Positions 8,104-16,900 are shown, counted from the stretch's first letter. The stretch is DNA of 64,000 nt from Comamonas piscis (GCF_014109725.1 NZ_CP058554.1:5135076-5199075), one strand, 5' to 3'. Made by a program: numbers and translations. Notes: a model not told the origin generated them from the letters alone.

Positions 8104-8901
8104 TCACATACGGAAGTGCTCACCCAGATAGACCCTCCGCACCTCGGCGTTCTCCACAATCTCTTGCGGCGTGCCTGCGGCCAGCACCTTGCCATCGCTG
8201 ATGATGCAGGCGTGGTCACAGATGCCCAGGGTTTCGCGCACATTGTGGTCGGTGATTAGCACGCCGATGCCGCGCTCTTTCAGGAAGGCGACAATGCGCT
8301 GGATCTCGATCACCGCAATCGGGTCGATACCGGCAAAGGGCTCGTCGAGCAGGATGAAACGGGGCTGGGTCGCCAGCGCGCGGGCGATCTCGACCCGGCG
8401 GCGCTCGCCACCGGACAGCGCCACGGAGGGCGACTCGCGCAGGTGCTCGACGCGCAGCTCCTGCAGCAGCGCGGTGAGCTGGCGCTCGACCTCGGCGCGC
8501 GACAGCGACTTGCCATGCTCGTCCTTTTGCAGCTCCAGCACGGCGCGCACATTGTCCTGCACGCTGAGCTTGCGGAAGATCGATGCCTCCTGCGGCAGGT
8601 AGGACAGGCCCAGCTGCGAGCGCTGGTGGATCGGCATATCGGCGACCGACTGGCCATCGATGCGGATGTCTCCGCCATCGCTGCGCACCAGGCCCACGAT
8701 CATGTAGAACGAGGTGGTTTTGCCAGCACCATTGGGGCCGAGCAAACCCACCACTTCGCCTTTGCGCACCGACAGCGACACATCCTTGACCACCTTGCGG
8801 CTGCCATAGGACTTCTCCAGGTGCAACACCTCCAGCTGGCTGCGGTGGTCGCTGTTGGCGACCCGGGCATTGACGGAAATGGTCGAGGAGTTCTCTGCCA
8901 C
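8104..8901 (-). CDS. lptB: LPS export ABC transporter ATP-binding protein LptB
   Basis: LptB is the cytoplasmic ATPase that, with LptF and LptG, extracts lipopolysaccharide from the inner membrane and pushes it across the Lpt bridge. In this 265-aa protein the Walker A motif GPNGAGKTT is at 55-63, the Q-loop LPQEAS near 102-107, the ABC signature LSGGE at 162-166, Walker B ILLDEPF at 183-189 and the switch histidine at about 219 (ITDHN). It starts two bases after lptA ends, so the two are co-translated. The N-terminus carries about 20 extra residues compared with E. coli LptB (241 aa). Confidence 0.96.
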   Translation of the reverse strand: MAENSSTISVNARVANSDHRSQLEVLHLEKSYGSRKVVKDVSLSVRKGEVVGLLGPNGAGKTTSFYMIVGLVRSDGGDIRIDGQSVADMPIHQRSQLGLSYLPQEASIFRKLSVQDNVRAVLELQKDEHGKSLSRAEVERQLTALLQELRVEHLRESPSVALSGGERRRVEIARALATQPRFILLDEPFAGIDPIAVIEIQRIVAFLKERGIGVLITDHNVRETLGICDHACIISDGKVLAAGTPQEIVENAEVRRVYLGEHFRM

Positions 8902-8903
8902 GG

Positions 8904-9557
8904 TTACTTGGCTCCGTCGTTCAGTTGGGTGCTGGGGCGCAAGGGGGTCTTGTCGTCCGCTGCGGGCTTGGCCGGGGTGCTGGCCTTGTCGTCCGCCTTG
9001 GGCGTCAGGATCACGCGCACGCGGCCGTTTTTCGCAGCGCCGGGCTTGGGATCGCTGGCTTGCGCGCCTTTCTGGCCGACCACGGTAAAGGTGTCGGTCA
9101 GGTTGTTGTAGGTGATCAGCGGGCCACTGACCTGGTCGGTCAAGGTGGTCTCGCGGTAGCGGCGCAGCTCGCCACGGCGCTCAAAATGCACGGTGTCATC
9201 GCGACCGTTGTAGGTGATGACCTCACCTTCGCCTTCAACGAACTCGTCGGGCGCGCCCGGTGCCGAGTCCCGCTTTTGGCGGAAGAACGCCAGCTTGCCC
9301 GGAGCAGCAGTCACCACGCCATGCTGGAAGCCGTCGCGGTCCTGGCTGACGGTCAACTGCGCACCGCGAATGATGATGGTGCCCTTGGTCACCACCACAT
9401 TGCCGGTAAACACGCTGGTTTGCTTCAGTTCATCGTGGCGGCCATCGTCCGCCTCGATGTTCATGGGCTTGGTACGGTCGGCACGCTCAGCATGCGACAG
9501 CAGCGGCAAGGCCAGCATGGCCGCCACCAACAAGGAGTTAAAAATACGGTGTCTCAT
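8904..9557 (-). CDS. lptA: lipopolysaccharide transport periplasmic protein LptA
   Basis: LptA forms the periplasmic beta-jellyroll bridge that carries lipopolysaccharide from LptC to LptD. The chosen start at 9557 gives a 217-aa protein with a clean signal peptide (MRHRIFNSLL through LPLLSHA, cleavage around residue 23). The OstA/LptA domain follows (about 28-170): PMNIEADDGRH, TVFTGNVVVTKGT-like strands and LITYNNLTDTFTV. The C-terminal 40 residues are a Lys/Ala/Pro-rich tail. In-frame ATGs upstream at 9584 and 9593 would put hydrophilic residues ahead of the signal peptide. No lptC precedes it; the next gene upstream is dsbA, separated by a terminator. Confidence 0.93.
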   Translation of the reverse strand: MRHRIFNSLLVAAMLALPLLSHAERADRTKPMNIEADDGRHDELKQTSVFTGNVVVTKGTIIIRGAQLTVSQDRDGFQHGVVTAAPGKLAFFRQKRDSAPGAPDEFVEGEGEVITYNGRDDTVHFERRGELRRYRETTLTDQVSGPLITYNNLTDTFTVVGQKGAQASDPKPGAAKNGRVRVILTPKADDKASTPAKPAADDKTPLRPSTQLNDGAK

Positions 9558-9620
9558 AAAGGCATGAATCTTGCTCTGCCCCATTGTAGCCATGCTGGAG
9601 CGTTGAACCGTTTTAAGCAC

Positions 9621-9643
9621 AAAAAAGCCCGCCAGGGCGGGCT
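9621..9643 (-). terminator. rho-independent terminator of dsbA
   Basis: On the minus strand the stem AGCCCGC/GCGGGCT with a 4-base loop is followed by six T residues (the A-run at 9621-9626 on the plus strand). It lies just past the dsbA stop and before lptA, so lptA needs its own promoter or read-through. Confidence 0.87.
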
Positions 9644-9668
9644 TCACCTAGGTGTCGCGTAAGTTCGC

Positions 9669-10313
9669 TCAGCCTTGTGTCGCCAGGAACTCGACCACTT
9701 GCAGCACATTGCCCATCGAGCCGGCACGGGTGCCGTCGGTGTAGTACTTGCCGGCCACGCCCAAGGATGGCACACCTTCGACGCCGTAGGATTCTTGCAG
9801 CTGGGTGGCCTTGCGCACTTGGCCCGCCACGCTGAAGGAATTGTAGGCCTCTTTGAACTTGGCGAGGTTCACGCCATTCTTGTCCATCCAGGCGAAGATC
9901 TCGTCGTCCTTGTTCAGGCGTTGGCGCTCCACATGGATCGCGCGGAAGACCTTGACATGCACTTCAGGGATCAGGCCCATGGACTCCAGCGCAAAGTAGA
10001 TTTTTTGCTGGGGCACAAAGGTGTTGTTGAAGGCAACCGGCACGCGGCGGATCTGCAGGTTCTTGGGCGCTGTCTTGGCCCAGGCTTCAAACTGCGGCTC
10101 GAAGGCATTGCAGTGGGGGCAGCTGTACCAGAAGAACTCGATGACTTCTACCTTGCCAGCAGGCGCGTCAGGGGTGACGGGCTTGGCCAGCTTGATGTAG
10201 TCCTTGCCTTCCTTGAACTTGGCTTGCGCGTTGGCGCCAGTGGCAAAAGGCAGGCTCAGTGCGGAAGCGGCCGTAGCGGAAGCCGCCAGGGTAGAAAAAT
10301 CACGACGTTTCAT
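9669..10313 (-). CDS. dsbA: thiol:disulfide interchange protein DsbA
   Basis: A periplasmic oxidase that introduces disulfide bonds into secreted proteins and is re-oxidised by DsbB. The 214-aa protein has a signal peptide of about 30 residues with an RR pair near its start (MKRRDF), then a thioredoxin fold. The active site is Cys65-Pro-His-Cys68 (YSCPHCN) and the cis-proline loop is GVPSLGV near 180. An inserted helical domain lies in between, as in E. coli DsbA (208 aa). It sits downstream of the SPOR gene and argS, a frequent Burkholderiales arrangement. Confidence 0.95.
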   Translation of the reverse strand: MKRRDFSTLAASATAASALSLPFATGANAQAKFKEGKDYIKLAKPVTPDAPAGKVEVIEFFWYSCPHCNAFEPQFEAWAKTAPKNLQIRRVPVAFNNTFVPQQKIYFALESMGLIPEVHVKVFRAIHVERQRLNKDDEIFAWMDKNGVNLAKFKEAYNSFSVAGQVRKATQLQESYGVEGVPSLGVAGKYYTDGTRAGSMGNVLQVVEFLATQG

Positions 10314-10369
10314 GTGTTGTTAACTCCAGTGACAAGTTGCGGTTAGGAGTGCCCTGCACCGCCAAAAGT

Positions 10370-11074
10370 TCAACGCTGTACGCGAACGATTTGCGCATCC
10401 ACGCCAGCGCCATCGAGCTTGCCTTTGAGGCCGTCGGCATCATCGCGCTTGTTGAATGGGCCTACGCGCACCCGGTATACCGTGCGGCCATTAACTTCGC
10501 GCTCGCTGACGCGGGCTTCCCAGCCCATCATCGCCAGCTTGGCGCGCTGTGCATCGCCATCGGTCTGGGAGCGGAAGGCACCCGCTTGCACAAAGTACTG
10601 GAAGCCGTCAGTGCCATCGGCACTGCGCGACTTGGCCAAGTCTCCGAGCGGATCCGCACCCTGGCCGGCCTTGGGGTCAAGCTTGGCGACCTGGGTCTTG
10701 TCCGTGGGCTTGTCGGTGGCCTTGGCCGCATCGGGCAGCACCACCTCAGGCTTGGCAGGTTTGTTCTCGACGGGCGGGCTGGTGTTGTCGGCCACATTGC
10801 GAGGCGGCTCAGGCACCACCACGCCTTGCGCAGCCGGTGCTGCAGCGGCTGGCGCACGCGCGGGGTTCTTGCCGTAGAGCGGCGAGTTCGGGTCCCAGTT
10901 CTGGTTGCGCTGGGCCTCGGCCTTGTCCTTGGCATCGCCCTTGGCGCCACCTTTGTTGACAAACGGCACCGGCACATTGGTGACGTAGACCGCCACGGCC
11001 AAGGCCGCGCCCACGCCCACCAGCAGCCCCAGGATCAGGCCCAGAATGGTTCCACCACGTTGATGTCGTCGCAT
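10370..11074 (-). CDS. SPOR-domain membrane protein
   Basis: The 234-aa protein has a short cytoplasmic N-terminus, one membrane helix (about residues 8-30, Gly/Leu/Val-rich), a long Ala/Pro/Lys-rich periplasmic linker, and a C-terminal SPOR domain (about 155-234) that starts at YFVQAGAF and ends at VRVQR. SPOR domains bind denuded glycan strands at the division septum, so a septal role like FtsN or DedD is likely. I use the ATG at 11074, where the family's usual RRGGT-type N-terminus begins. A GTG at 11104 overlaps the argS stop by four bases (GTGA) and has GGAG five bases before it, so a 244-aa form is also credible. Confidence 0.86.
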   Translation of the reverse strand: MRRHQRGGTILGLILGLLVGVGAALAVAVYVTNVPVPFVNKGGAKGDAKDKAEAQRNQNWDPNSPLYGKNPARAPAAAAPAAQGVVVPEPPRNVADNTSPPVENKPAKPEVVLPDAAKATDKPTDKTQVAKLDPKAGQGADPLGDLAKSRSADGTDGFQYFVQAGAFRSQTDGDAQRAKLAMMGWEARVSEREVNGRTVYRVRVGPFNKRDDADGLKGKLDGAGVDAQIVRVQR

Positions 11075-11100
11075 TGCAGTTATTACCTTTGTTCGCAAAA

Positions 11101-12810
11101 TCACATGCGCTCCGGTGCGCTCACACCCAGCACCGCCAGGCCATTGCGCAGCACCTGGGCGACCGCCGCCACGAGGGCCAGACGGGCCAATTTGGTGGCT
11201 TCGTCATCCACCAGGATACGTTCTGCATCATAGTAGCTGTGGTAGGCCGAGGCCAGATCACGCAGGTAGAACGTAACATCGTGCGGCGCATTGCCGTCGG
11301 CGGCGTTGGTCAGCATCTCGGGGTACTGGGCCAGCATCTGCATCAGTGCCTGGGCCTGCGGGCCCTGCAGCGCGCTCAGATCGACACCGGACAGCACCGG
11401 CAGGCCAGCGCCGCCCTGCTCTTGCCAGCCACGCAGCACCGAGCAGATGCGCGCATGGGCGTACTGCACGTAGAACACCGGGTTGTCGTTGTTCTGGGCC
11501 ACGGCCAGATCGACGTCGAAGGTGTACTCGGTATCGGGCTTGCGCGACAGCAGGAAGAAGCGTACGGCATCCTTGCTGGTCCACTCGATCAGGTCGCGCA
11601 AGGTCACATAGCTGCCGGCGCGCTTGCTGATCTTGACCTCTTCGCCACCGCGCACCACGCGCACCATGGTGTGCAGCACGTAATCCGGGTAGCCCTTGGG
11701 AATGCCGACATTCACGGCCTGGAGGCCGGCGCGCACGCGGGCAATGGTGCCGTGGTGGTCGGTGCCCTGGATGTTGACCGCCTTGCCGTAGCCACGCAGA
11801 AACTTCTGCGTGTGGTAGGCCACATCGGGCAAAAAGTAGGTATAGGTGCCGTCGGACTTGCGCATCACGCGGTCCTTGTCGTCACCAAAGTCGGTGGTGC
11901 GCAGCCACAGCGCGCCATCTTGCTCATAGGTGTGGCCGCTGGCGATCAGGCGCTTGACGGTCTCATCCACATGGCCGTTCTGGTACAGGCTCGATTCGAG
12001 GTAGTACTCGTCGAACTTGAGGTTGAAGGCCTGCAGGTCCTTGTCCTGCTCGTTGCGCAGGTAGGCGACCGCAAAGTTGCGGATGTTGTCGTAGTCTTCG
12101 ACATCGCCATTGGCGGTGAACGCACGGTCATCGGCCTCGATGGTCTGCTTGGCCAGGAAGGCCTGGGCGATGTCACCGATGTAGTCGCCGTTGTAGAAGT
12201 TCTTGGCCAGCGGGTTCTCGCTGTCGGTGGGCCAGCAGTCGTCACCGGGCTTGAAGCCTTTGGCGCGCAGCTGGGTGCTCTTGGTCAAGGTGTCGATCTG
12301 CACACCCGCGTCGTTGTAGTAGAACTCGCGGTGCACGGCCCAGCCCTGGCTGGCGTAGAGGCTGCAGATGGCATCGCCCAGCGCGGCCTGGCGGCCGTGG
12401 CCCACATGCAGCGGGCCGGTGGGGTTGGCCGAGACAAATTCAACGATGATTTTCTCGTCGCGCGGGGCCTGCATGCCAAAGCGCTCGCCCTGGGCCAGCA
12501 CTTCTTGCACCACCTGCTGCTTGGCAGCGGGCTTGAGGCGCAGGTTCAAAAAGCCAGGGCCGGCGATCTCGATCGCATCCACCCATTGCACAAAGGCGGG
12601 GGCGGCTTCCAGCGCGGCCTTGAGCTGCTCGCCCAGCGCGCGGGGATTGGCCTTGAGCGGCTTGGCCAGCTGCATCGCAGCGGTCACGGCAAAGTCACCG
12701 TGCGCGGCCACCTTGGGGGTTTCAAAGGCCGCGCGGCTACCGGCGCCAGGCGACAACTTATCGAGCTCGGCAGCAAGCACTGCGAGCAAATCTTTTTTGA
12801 CTTGCAACAT
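11101..12810 (-). CDS. argS: arginine--tRNA ligase
   Basis: This cytosolic class I aminoacyl-tRNA synthetase attaches arginine to tRNA-Arg. The 569-aa protein (E. coli 577) starts with the Arg-specific N-terminal domain, then has SANPTGPLHVGHGR with the HIGH-type motif HVGH at 135-138. A KMSKS-like site VKISKRAG lies past the middle, and the helical anticodon-binding DALR domain with VLRGW and TFYLRDLASAYHSYYD lies at the end. It is the first gene of the argS-SPOR-dsbA group; the downstream gene may be translationally coupled. Confidence 0.97.
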   Translation of the reverse strand: MLQVKKDLLAVLAAELDKLSPGAGSRAAFETPKVAAHGDFAVTAAMQLAKPLKANPRALGEQLKAALEAAPAFVQWVDAIEIAGPGFLNLRLKPAAKQQVVQEVLAQGERFGMQAPRDEKIIVEFVSANPTGPLHVGHGRQAALGDAICSLYASQGWAVHREFYYNDAGVQIDTLTKSTQLRAKGFKPGDDCWPTDSENPLAKNFYNGDYIGDIAQAFLAKQTIEADDRAFTANGDVEDYDNIRNFAVAYLRNEQDKDLQAFNLKFDEYYLESSLYQNGHVDETVKRLIASGHTYEQDGALWLRTTDFGDDKDRVMRKSDGTYTYFLPDVAYHTQKFLRGYGKAVNIQGTDHHGTIARVRAGLQAVNVGIPKGYPDYVLHTMVRVVRGGEEVKISKRAGSYVTLRDLIEWTSKDAVRFFLLSRKPDTEYTFDVDLAVAQNNDNPVFYVQYAHARICSVLRGWQEQGGAGLPVLSGVDLSALQGPQAQALMQMLAQYPEMLTNAADGNAPHDVTFYLRDLASAYHSYYDAERILVDDEATKLARLALVAAVAQVLRNGLAVLGVSAPERM

Positions 12811-12851
12811 ATTTGAAACTTAGACGAAGCAGTTACCGGCGCTGGGCCGGT

Positions 12852-13298
12852 TTACCAGCCCCGGGCATAAAACACGGCGACGGCGGCGATCACGGGAATC
12901 AGATGGGCTTGCCACATGACCCATTTGCGCGTGGCGCGCACCTCGGCGTCCCCAGGCAAAGCGCCATTGTCGCGCAATTGCCGTAACCAGCGGCGGAACA
13001 CGGCTGTCGGCTTGAAGGACAGCAGCACGCCGACGACGACCAGGGTCATCTTCAGGTGAAACAGCGGCTGGCTGACATACCAGGTGACGCCCTTGGCGCC
13101 CAGAAACAGGCGCATCAGGCCGGTGGCCAGCACTGCCACCGCCGCAAAGGCGTAGACCAGATCAAGGCGCGCCAAGCGCTGCACCACGGCCGCGTTCATC
13201 CATTCAGAACGGCACAAGGCCGCCTGGCTGGACAGAAAAACCACCATGGTCAACAGCGCCAGCAAATGCAGGCAAGACAAAACGGCTTCCAAGGTCAT
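12852..13298 (-). CDS. DUF2214 family membrane protein
   Basis: The 148-aa protein has four predicted membrane helices (about 4-24, 41-62, 78-97 and 126-146), with charged loops between the middle pair. The family (DUF2214, sometimes linked to CopD-like membrane proteins) has no settled function. The ATG at 13298 overlaps the stop of the upstream LysR gene by four bases (ATGA), so the regulator and membrane protein are co-translated and probably functionally linked. Confidence 0.82.
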   Translation of the reverse strand: MTLEAVLSCLHLLALLTMVVFLSSQAALCRSEWMNAAVVQRLARLDLVYAFAAVAVLATGLMRLFLGAKGVTWYVSQPLFHLKMTLVVVGVLLSFKPTAVFRRWLRQLRDNGALPGDAEVRATRKWVMWQAHLIPVIAAVAVFYARGW

Positions 13299-14230
13299 CG
13301 TGAGACTCCATTTTTTTTCCAGAAATCGGCGCGCTCGTACTGCTGCTTGACGAAATCGATCCACAGGCGCACCCGCAGCGGCAGGTGCTTGCGCTGCTGA
13401 AACATCACATAGATGCCATTGGGCGGTGCGGCAAAGTCCTCCAACACCTCCACCAGTCGGCCGGCGGCAATCTCAGCCTCGACCTCCCAGGTGCTGCGCC
13501 AGGCAATGCCCCAACCTTGCTGGCACCAGTCGTGCAGGACCTGGCCGTCCGAGCAGTCGAGCGGGCCGCCGGGCTTGAGATAGACCACCTCGCTGCTGCC
13601 CGCTGCCGCCGGCATGCGAAAAGCCCAGCCCCGCGTCTGCGAGGCCTCACTGGACAAGGTCAGGCAGTCATGCTGACTTAGCTCGCTGGGGTGGCGGGGA
13701 ATGCCGCGCCGGCGCAGGTACTCGGGCGTGGCCACGCAGAGGCGCCGGTTGTCCGCCACGCGCACACTCACCAGCGATGAATCGGGCAGGTCGCCCACGC
13801 GGATGGCGCAGTCATAGCCCTCGCCGGCCAGGTCCACCAGGCGGTCGCTCAGGTTCAGCGAGATCGTGACCTCGGGGTGGCGTGCATGGTAGAGCGGCAG
13901 CAGCGGCGCCACATGGCGGCGCCCAAAACCGGCCGGAGCGGTGACCCGCAAATGCCCGGTGGCCTTGATGCCGCCGGCGCTGACGCTGGCCTCGACACTG
14001 GCCAGTTCAGCCAGCAGGCGCTGGCAGTCTTCCAAAAAGGCGGTGCCCTCATACGTCAAGGTCAGCTTGCGGGTGGTGCGCACCAATAGCTTGACGCCCA
14101 GCCGCTCTTCCAGCGCATCGAGTCGGCGGCCCATGATGGCCGGGGCCACGCCTTCGGCCTTCGCTGCAGCGGTCAGGCTGCCACGCGAGGCGATGGCGAC
14201 AAATGATTCAAGCTGCTTGAGGCGATCCAT
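13295..14230 (-). CDS. LysR-family transcriptional regulator
   Basis: The 311-aa protein has the N-terminal winged helix-turn-helix (about 1-60, LESFVAIASRGSLTAAAKAEGVAPAI) and a C-terminal two-lobed effector-binding domain. The ATG at 14230 begins the canonical MDRLKQLESF start; a longer frame to 14308 has no LysR-like sequence. It belongs to the CrgA/DmlR-like group by its motifs (DLPDSSLVSVRVADNRR). It reads divergently from the kinase gene at 14395, with a 164-base gap, and is coupled to the DUF2214 gene downstream. The target and effector cannot be inferred. Confidence 0.92.
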   Translation of the reverse strand: MDRLKQLESFVAIASRGSLTAAAKAEGVAPAIMGRRLDALEERLGVKLLVRTTRKLTLTYEGTAFLEDCQRLLAELASVEASVSAGGIKATGHLRVTAPAGFGRRHVAPLLPLYHARHPEVTISLNLSDRLVDLAGEGYDCAIRVGDLPDSSLVSVRVADNRRLCVATPEYLRRRGIPRHPSELSQHDCLTLSSEASQTRGWAFRMPAAAGSSEVVYLKPGGPLDCSDGQVLHDWCQQGWGIAWRSTWEVEAEIAAGRLVEVLEDFAAPPNGIYVMFQQRKHLPLRVRLWIDFVKQQYERADFWKKNGVSR

Positions 14231-14394
14231 ACCAGAACACAAAAAATACGCAAAGCCCGCTGGCCGCCGCATCTGCGACGCGCTGGCTGGGCAACGGCCT
14301 ATTATCATCGGGGCACCCGCCGGGCCAGCGCTGGAAAGCGCACATCCCGCTGCGGCATCCTTGACAGCCGCTCTTTTTCTGCGACTCCGCTTCC

Positions 14395-15645
14395 ATGCCG
14401 CCTGCTTCTACGCCGCCTTCCAGCTCTTCATCGAGTGCCGACGCGCTCTGGTTTGCACCCGCCCAACTGCTGCGCCTGTTTGGCAGCAGCCCCGTTGCGA
14501 TGGCCTACTGGGGCCATGACCAACGCCTGCGCTTGGCCACCCCGCAATGGTGCGAATGGTTTGGTGTGCCCACCAACGGCATCGTCGGCCAGTTGCTGGA
14601 TGAGGCCTTGCCGGCCGATTTTGCCCAGCAGCACCAAGTCATCCTGCAGGCCGCCAGCCAAGGCCAGCGCCAGCAATTCGACACGCGCAAAACCGATGCC
14701 CATGGCCAGGTCGCCTGGCGCCGCATCAGCCTGTCGCCGCACTTCTGGCCGGGCACTGGGGGCAGCAAGACCGCCCAAGGCACCCTGATGTTGATGCAGG
14801 ACTGCAGCGCCGAATACGCCAACGCAGCCCAGGCCGATGCGCTGCGCGCGCAACTGGCCGCACTCTCGTCCAGCGATCTGGAACGCACCGAAGAAAAGAG
14901 CGAGCTGCTCAAACTGCGCACCTTGCTGGACTGGCGCACGGCCATGCTGGCCGAGCACAGCGAGATGCTGCAGCTGCTGTCGCACGAGATCCGGCAGCCG
15001 CTGAACAATGCATCGGCAGCGATGCAGGCGACCATGTCGGCGATTGCCGACCTGCAATTGAGCCAGACCACACCGGCCACCAAGGCCTTGCTGCGCGCCG
15101 AGCATGTGCTGCAGCAAGTCATCGGCACTCTCGACAACACCCTGGCCGCCGGCACCATTCTGGCCGCCGGCGGGCGCGCGGGCGCCTCCTCCGATACCGA
15201 TCTGCCCACCCTGGTCAACCTGGTGCTGCACGACATCGCCGCCGATGCCCGGCCCCGCATCCAGGTGGTCTGGGATGCCGAGGCCCGCACGGTGCAGTTG
15301 CACCCGGCCCTCATGCGCTTGACGATTCGCAACCTGCTCAACAACGCGCTCAACTATGCGCCCGCAGACAGCCCGGTGCTGCTGCGCCTGGCCGATACGG
15401 ACGACCCGCTGGCGCTGATCATTGAAGTGATCGACGAAGGCCCAGGCATTCCGGACAGCCTGCGGCCACGCCTGTTCGAGAAAGGCACGCGGGGTAGCGA
15501 ACACCGCCACCGGTCGGGGGCAGGCCTGGGCCTGTTCATCGTGCGCTCGGTGGTGCAGTTGCACCAGGGCACGGTGCAGGCCTTGCCGCGCCAGCCAAAC
15601 GGCACCATCATGCGTATAGAGTTGCCCCAAGGGCTGGACGATTGA
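14395..15645 (+). CDS. soluble PAS-containing sensor histidine kinase
   Basis: The 416-aa protein lacks a signal peptide and any membrane helix, so it should sense a cytoplasmic cue. Residues about 20-140 resemble a PAS/PAC fold (SPVAMAYWGHDQRLRLAT through GTLMLMQDC), followed by a coiled-coil linker (145-185). The H-box LSHEIRQPLNN places the phosphorylated histidine at 197. The ATPase domain has the N-box RNLLNNALNYAP, G1 DEGPGIP and G2 GAGLGLFIV. The Ser-rich first 14 residues are low complexity. The response regulator follows by 85 bases, so they form a two-component pair. Confidence 0.92.
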   Translation: MPPASTPPSSSSSSADALWFAPAQLLRLFGSSPVAMAYWGHDQRLRLATPQWCEWFGVPTNGIVGQLLDEALPADFAQQHQVILQAASQGQRQQFDTRKTDAHGQVAWRRISLSPHFWPGTGGSKTAQGTLMLMQDCSAEYANAAQADALRAQLAALSSSDLERTEEKSELLKLRTLLDWRTAMLAEHSEMLQLLSHEIRQPLNNASAAMQATMSAIADLQLSQTTPATKALLRAEHVLQQVIGTLDNTLAAGTILAAGGRAGASSDTDLPTLVNLVLHDIAADARPRIQVVWDAEARTVQLHPALMRLTIRNLLNNALNYAPADSPVLLRLADTDDPLALIIEVIDEGPGIPDSLRPRLFEKGTRGSEHRHRSGAGLGLFIVRSVVQLHQGTVQALPRQPNGTIMRIELPQGLDD

Positions 15646-15730
15646 CCAGCCAGGCTATGCCTAGCGGCTGCAGAAGTTGGCACCGCGCTTCTCAGGCCTT
15701 TTCACTGACTGCTTTTTTCACGGATTCACC

Positions 15731-16417
15731 ATGCTTCCCGCCACGCTCGCCCTGGTCGACGATGACCCCGAATACAGCGAATTTCTGGCCCAGCACTTGC
15801 GCAACCAGGGTGTTCAGGTACAGGTTTACAGCGACAGCAGCGACCTGCTGGCCGACATCGAGCCCTACCGCTTTGACTTCTATGTGCTTGATTTGATGCT
15901 GCCTGGCGTCAACGGGACCGAGCTGCTGCGCATTCTGCGCAAACGCAGCCAGGCCGGTGTGCTGATCGTCTCAGGCCGGCTGGGCCCCGAGGTGTTTGCC
16001 GAGGTCATCAATGCCGGTGCCGACATGTACCTGACCAAGCCCGTGACCTTTGAGCAGGTGGAGCTGGCGGTGCGCGCCGTGCACCGCCGCATCATGACCA
16101 CCGCCCAGGTTGCCACGGCCTGGAAGCTCGACGGCCACCGCAGCCTGCTGTTAACGCCCGATGGCCAGAGCGTCGATCTAAGCCCCACCGACATGATGCT
16201 GATGCAGTGTTTTCTAAAAGCCCAGGGCGCCGTCGTGGGCCGCGACCAGATCCGCGAGCTGCTGGGTTACCCCACGGCCAGCGACTCCGACAACAGCCTG
16301 CACGCCACCATCTACCGCCTGCGCCGCCGGATTGAAAAGGCCACGCCGCTGGCGGTGCCGCTGCAATCCCAGCAAAAGGTGGGCTACCAGTTCCGCGCGC
16401 CGCTGGTGTCGGCCTGA
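15731..16417 (+). CDS. OmpR-type response regulator
   Basis: The 228-aa protein has a receiver domain (1-120) with the acidic pair at 10-12 (VDDDP), phospho-acceptor Asp54 (YVLDLMLPG) and conserved Lys103 (YLTKPVTF). A winged-helix output domain (about 130-225) ends in DNSLHATIYRLRRRIEKA and VGYQFRAP. The ATG at 15731 directly precedes the receiver fold. It is probably phosphorylated by the kinase encoded just upstream. Targets are unknown. Confidence 0.93.
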   Translation: MLPATLALVDDDPEYSEFLAQHLRNQGVQVQVYSDSSDLLADIEPYRFDFYVLDLMLPGVNGTELLRILRKRSQAGVLIVSGRLGPEVFAEVINAGADMYLTKPVTFEQVELAVRAVHRRIMTTAQVATAWKLDGHRSLLLTPDGQSVDLSPTDMMLMQCFLKAQGAVVGRDQIRELLGYPTASDSDNSLHATIYRLRRRIEKATPLAVPLQSQQKVGYQFRAPLVSA

Positions 16418-16462
16418 TACGCCGCTGGGGCCACATGCGCCGTCCTTGGCTTTTTTGGGCGT

Positions 16463-16488
16463 AAAAAAACGGGCCCCGCAGGCCCGTT
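16463..16488 (-). terminator. terminator of the first Roadblock-like gene
   Basis: The 8-bp stem AACGGGCC/GGCCCGTT (16468-16475 with 16481-16488) has a run of T on the minus-strand side (A-run 16463-16469). It follows the minus-strand gene ending at 16511; on the plus strand there is no T-run, so it is a weak stop for the response regulator. Confidence 0.8.
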
Positions 16489-16510
16489 CGTGGATTGCAC
16501 TGCTGCGCAA

Positions 16511-16870
16511 TCACATGCTCATGTTCGATTCCACATCGGCCACCTTGCGGCGGGCCAGCGCCAGGTTGGAGCGGGATTTGTCCAGCACGTAATAGACAAA
16601 GATGCCGGACAGACGCTGCGATGGGCGGATGAGGTGGTACTGCTTGCCCAAGGTGATGAGGATGTCGTCGATGGTGTCGTTCAGGCCCAGGGCCTTCATC
16701 GTCTTCATCTTGGCGCGCACCACCTCAGTGTTGCCGGCCGCTGCCAGCTCCATGTCCACGCCAGTACCGATGCTGCCCAGCATCATGCCGCTGCTGTAGT
16801 CCACCACGGCCGCGCACAAGGCGCCGTCCATCGTCATCAAGTCGTTCAAGCTGTCGTTCAGATTTGCCAT
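16511..16870 (-). CDS. Roadblock/LC7-like small protein, copy 1
   Basis: A 119-aa protein with the shape of a Roadblock/LC7 fold: an N-terminal helix (ANLNDSLNDLM), a beta strand (ALCAAVVDYSSG), a central helix (NTEVVRAKMKTMKALG), then DTIDDILITLGKQYHLIRP and a C-terminal strand-helix (GIFVYYVLDK). Such proteins in bacteria (for example MglB) often regulate small GTPases or form homodimeric signalling platforms; no GTPase gene is nearby. It is a close tandem paralogue of the gene at 17160, differing at roughly one residue in seven. The ATG at 16870 is chosen because it aligns with the start of the paralogue (MANL); an in-frame start exists two codons upstream. Confidence 0.75.
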   Translation of the reverse strand: MANLNDSLNDLMTMDGALCAAVVDYSSGMMLGSIGTGVDMELAAAGNTEVVRAKMKTMKALGLNDTIDDILITLGKQYHLIRPSQRLSGIFVYYVLDKSRSNLALARRKVADVESNMSM

Positions 16871-16886
16871 AACCACTCCAATCTAT

Positions 16887-16900
16887 GTGATCTAGATCAA
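16887..16900. promoter_or_regulatory. FNR/Anr-like inverted repeat upstream of Roadblock copy 1
   Basis: The minus strand reads TTGATCTAGATCAC, matching 9 of 10 conserved bases of the FNR/Anr box TTGAT-N4-ATCAA. It lies only 17-30 bases upstream of the ATG, a place more fitting for repression or for control of a nearby unseen start. A second inverted repeat, TACCTT-ATG-AAGGTA, lies at 16908-16922. Confidence 0.35.

Noticed and set aside
11074..12816. A 580-codon frame on the plus strand opposite argS
   Set aside because: Shadow of argS, which carries the HIGH and KMSKS-type motifs; no coherent domain in the antisense frame.
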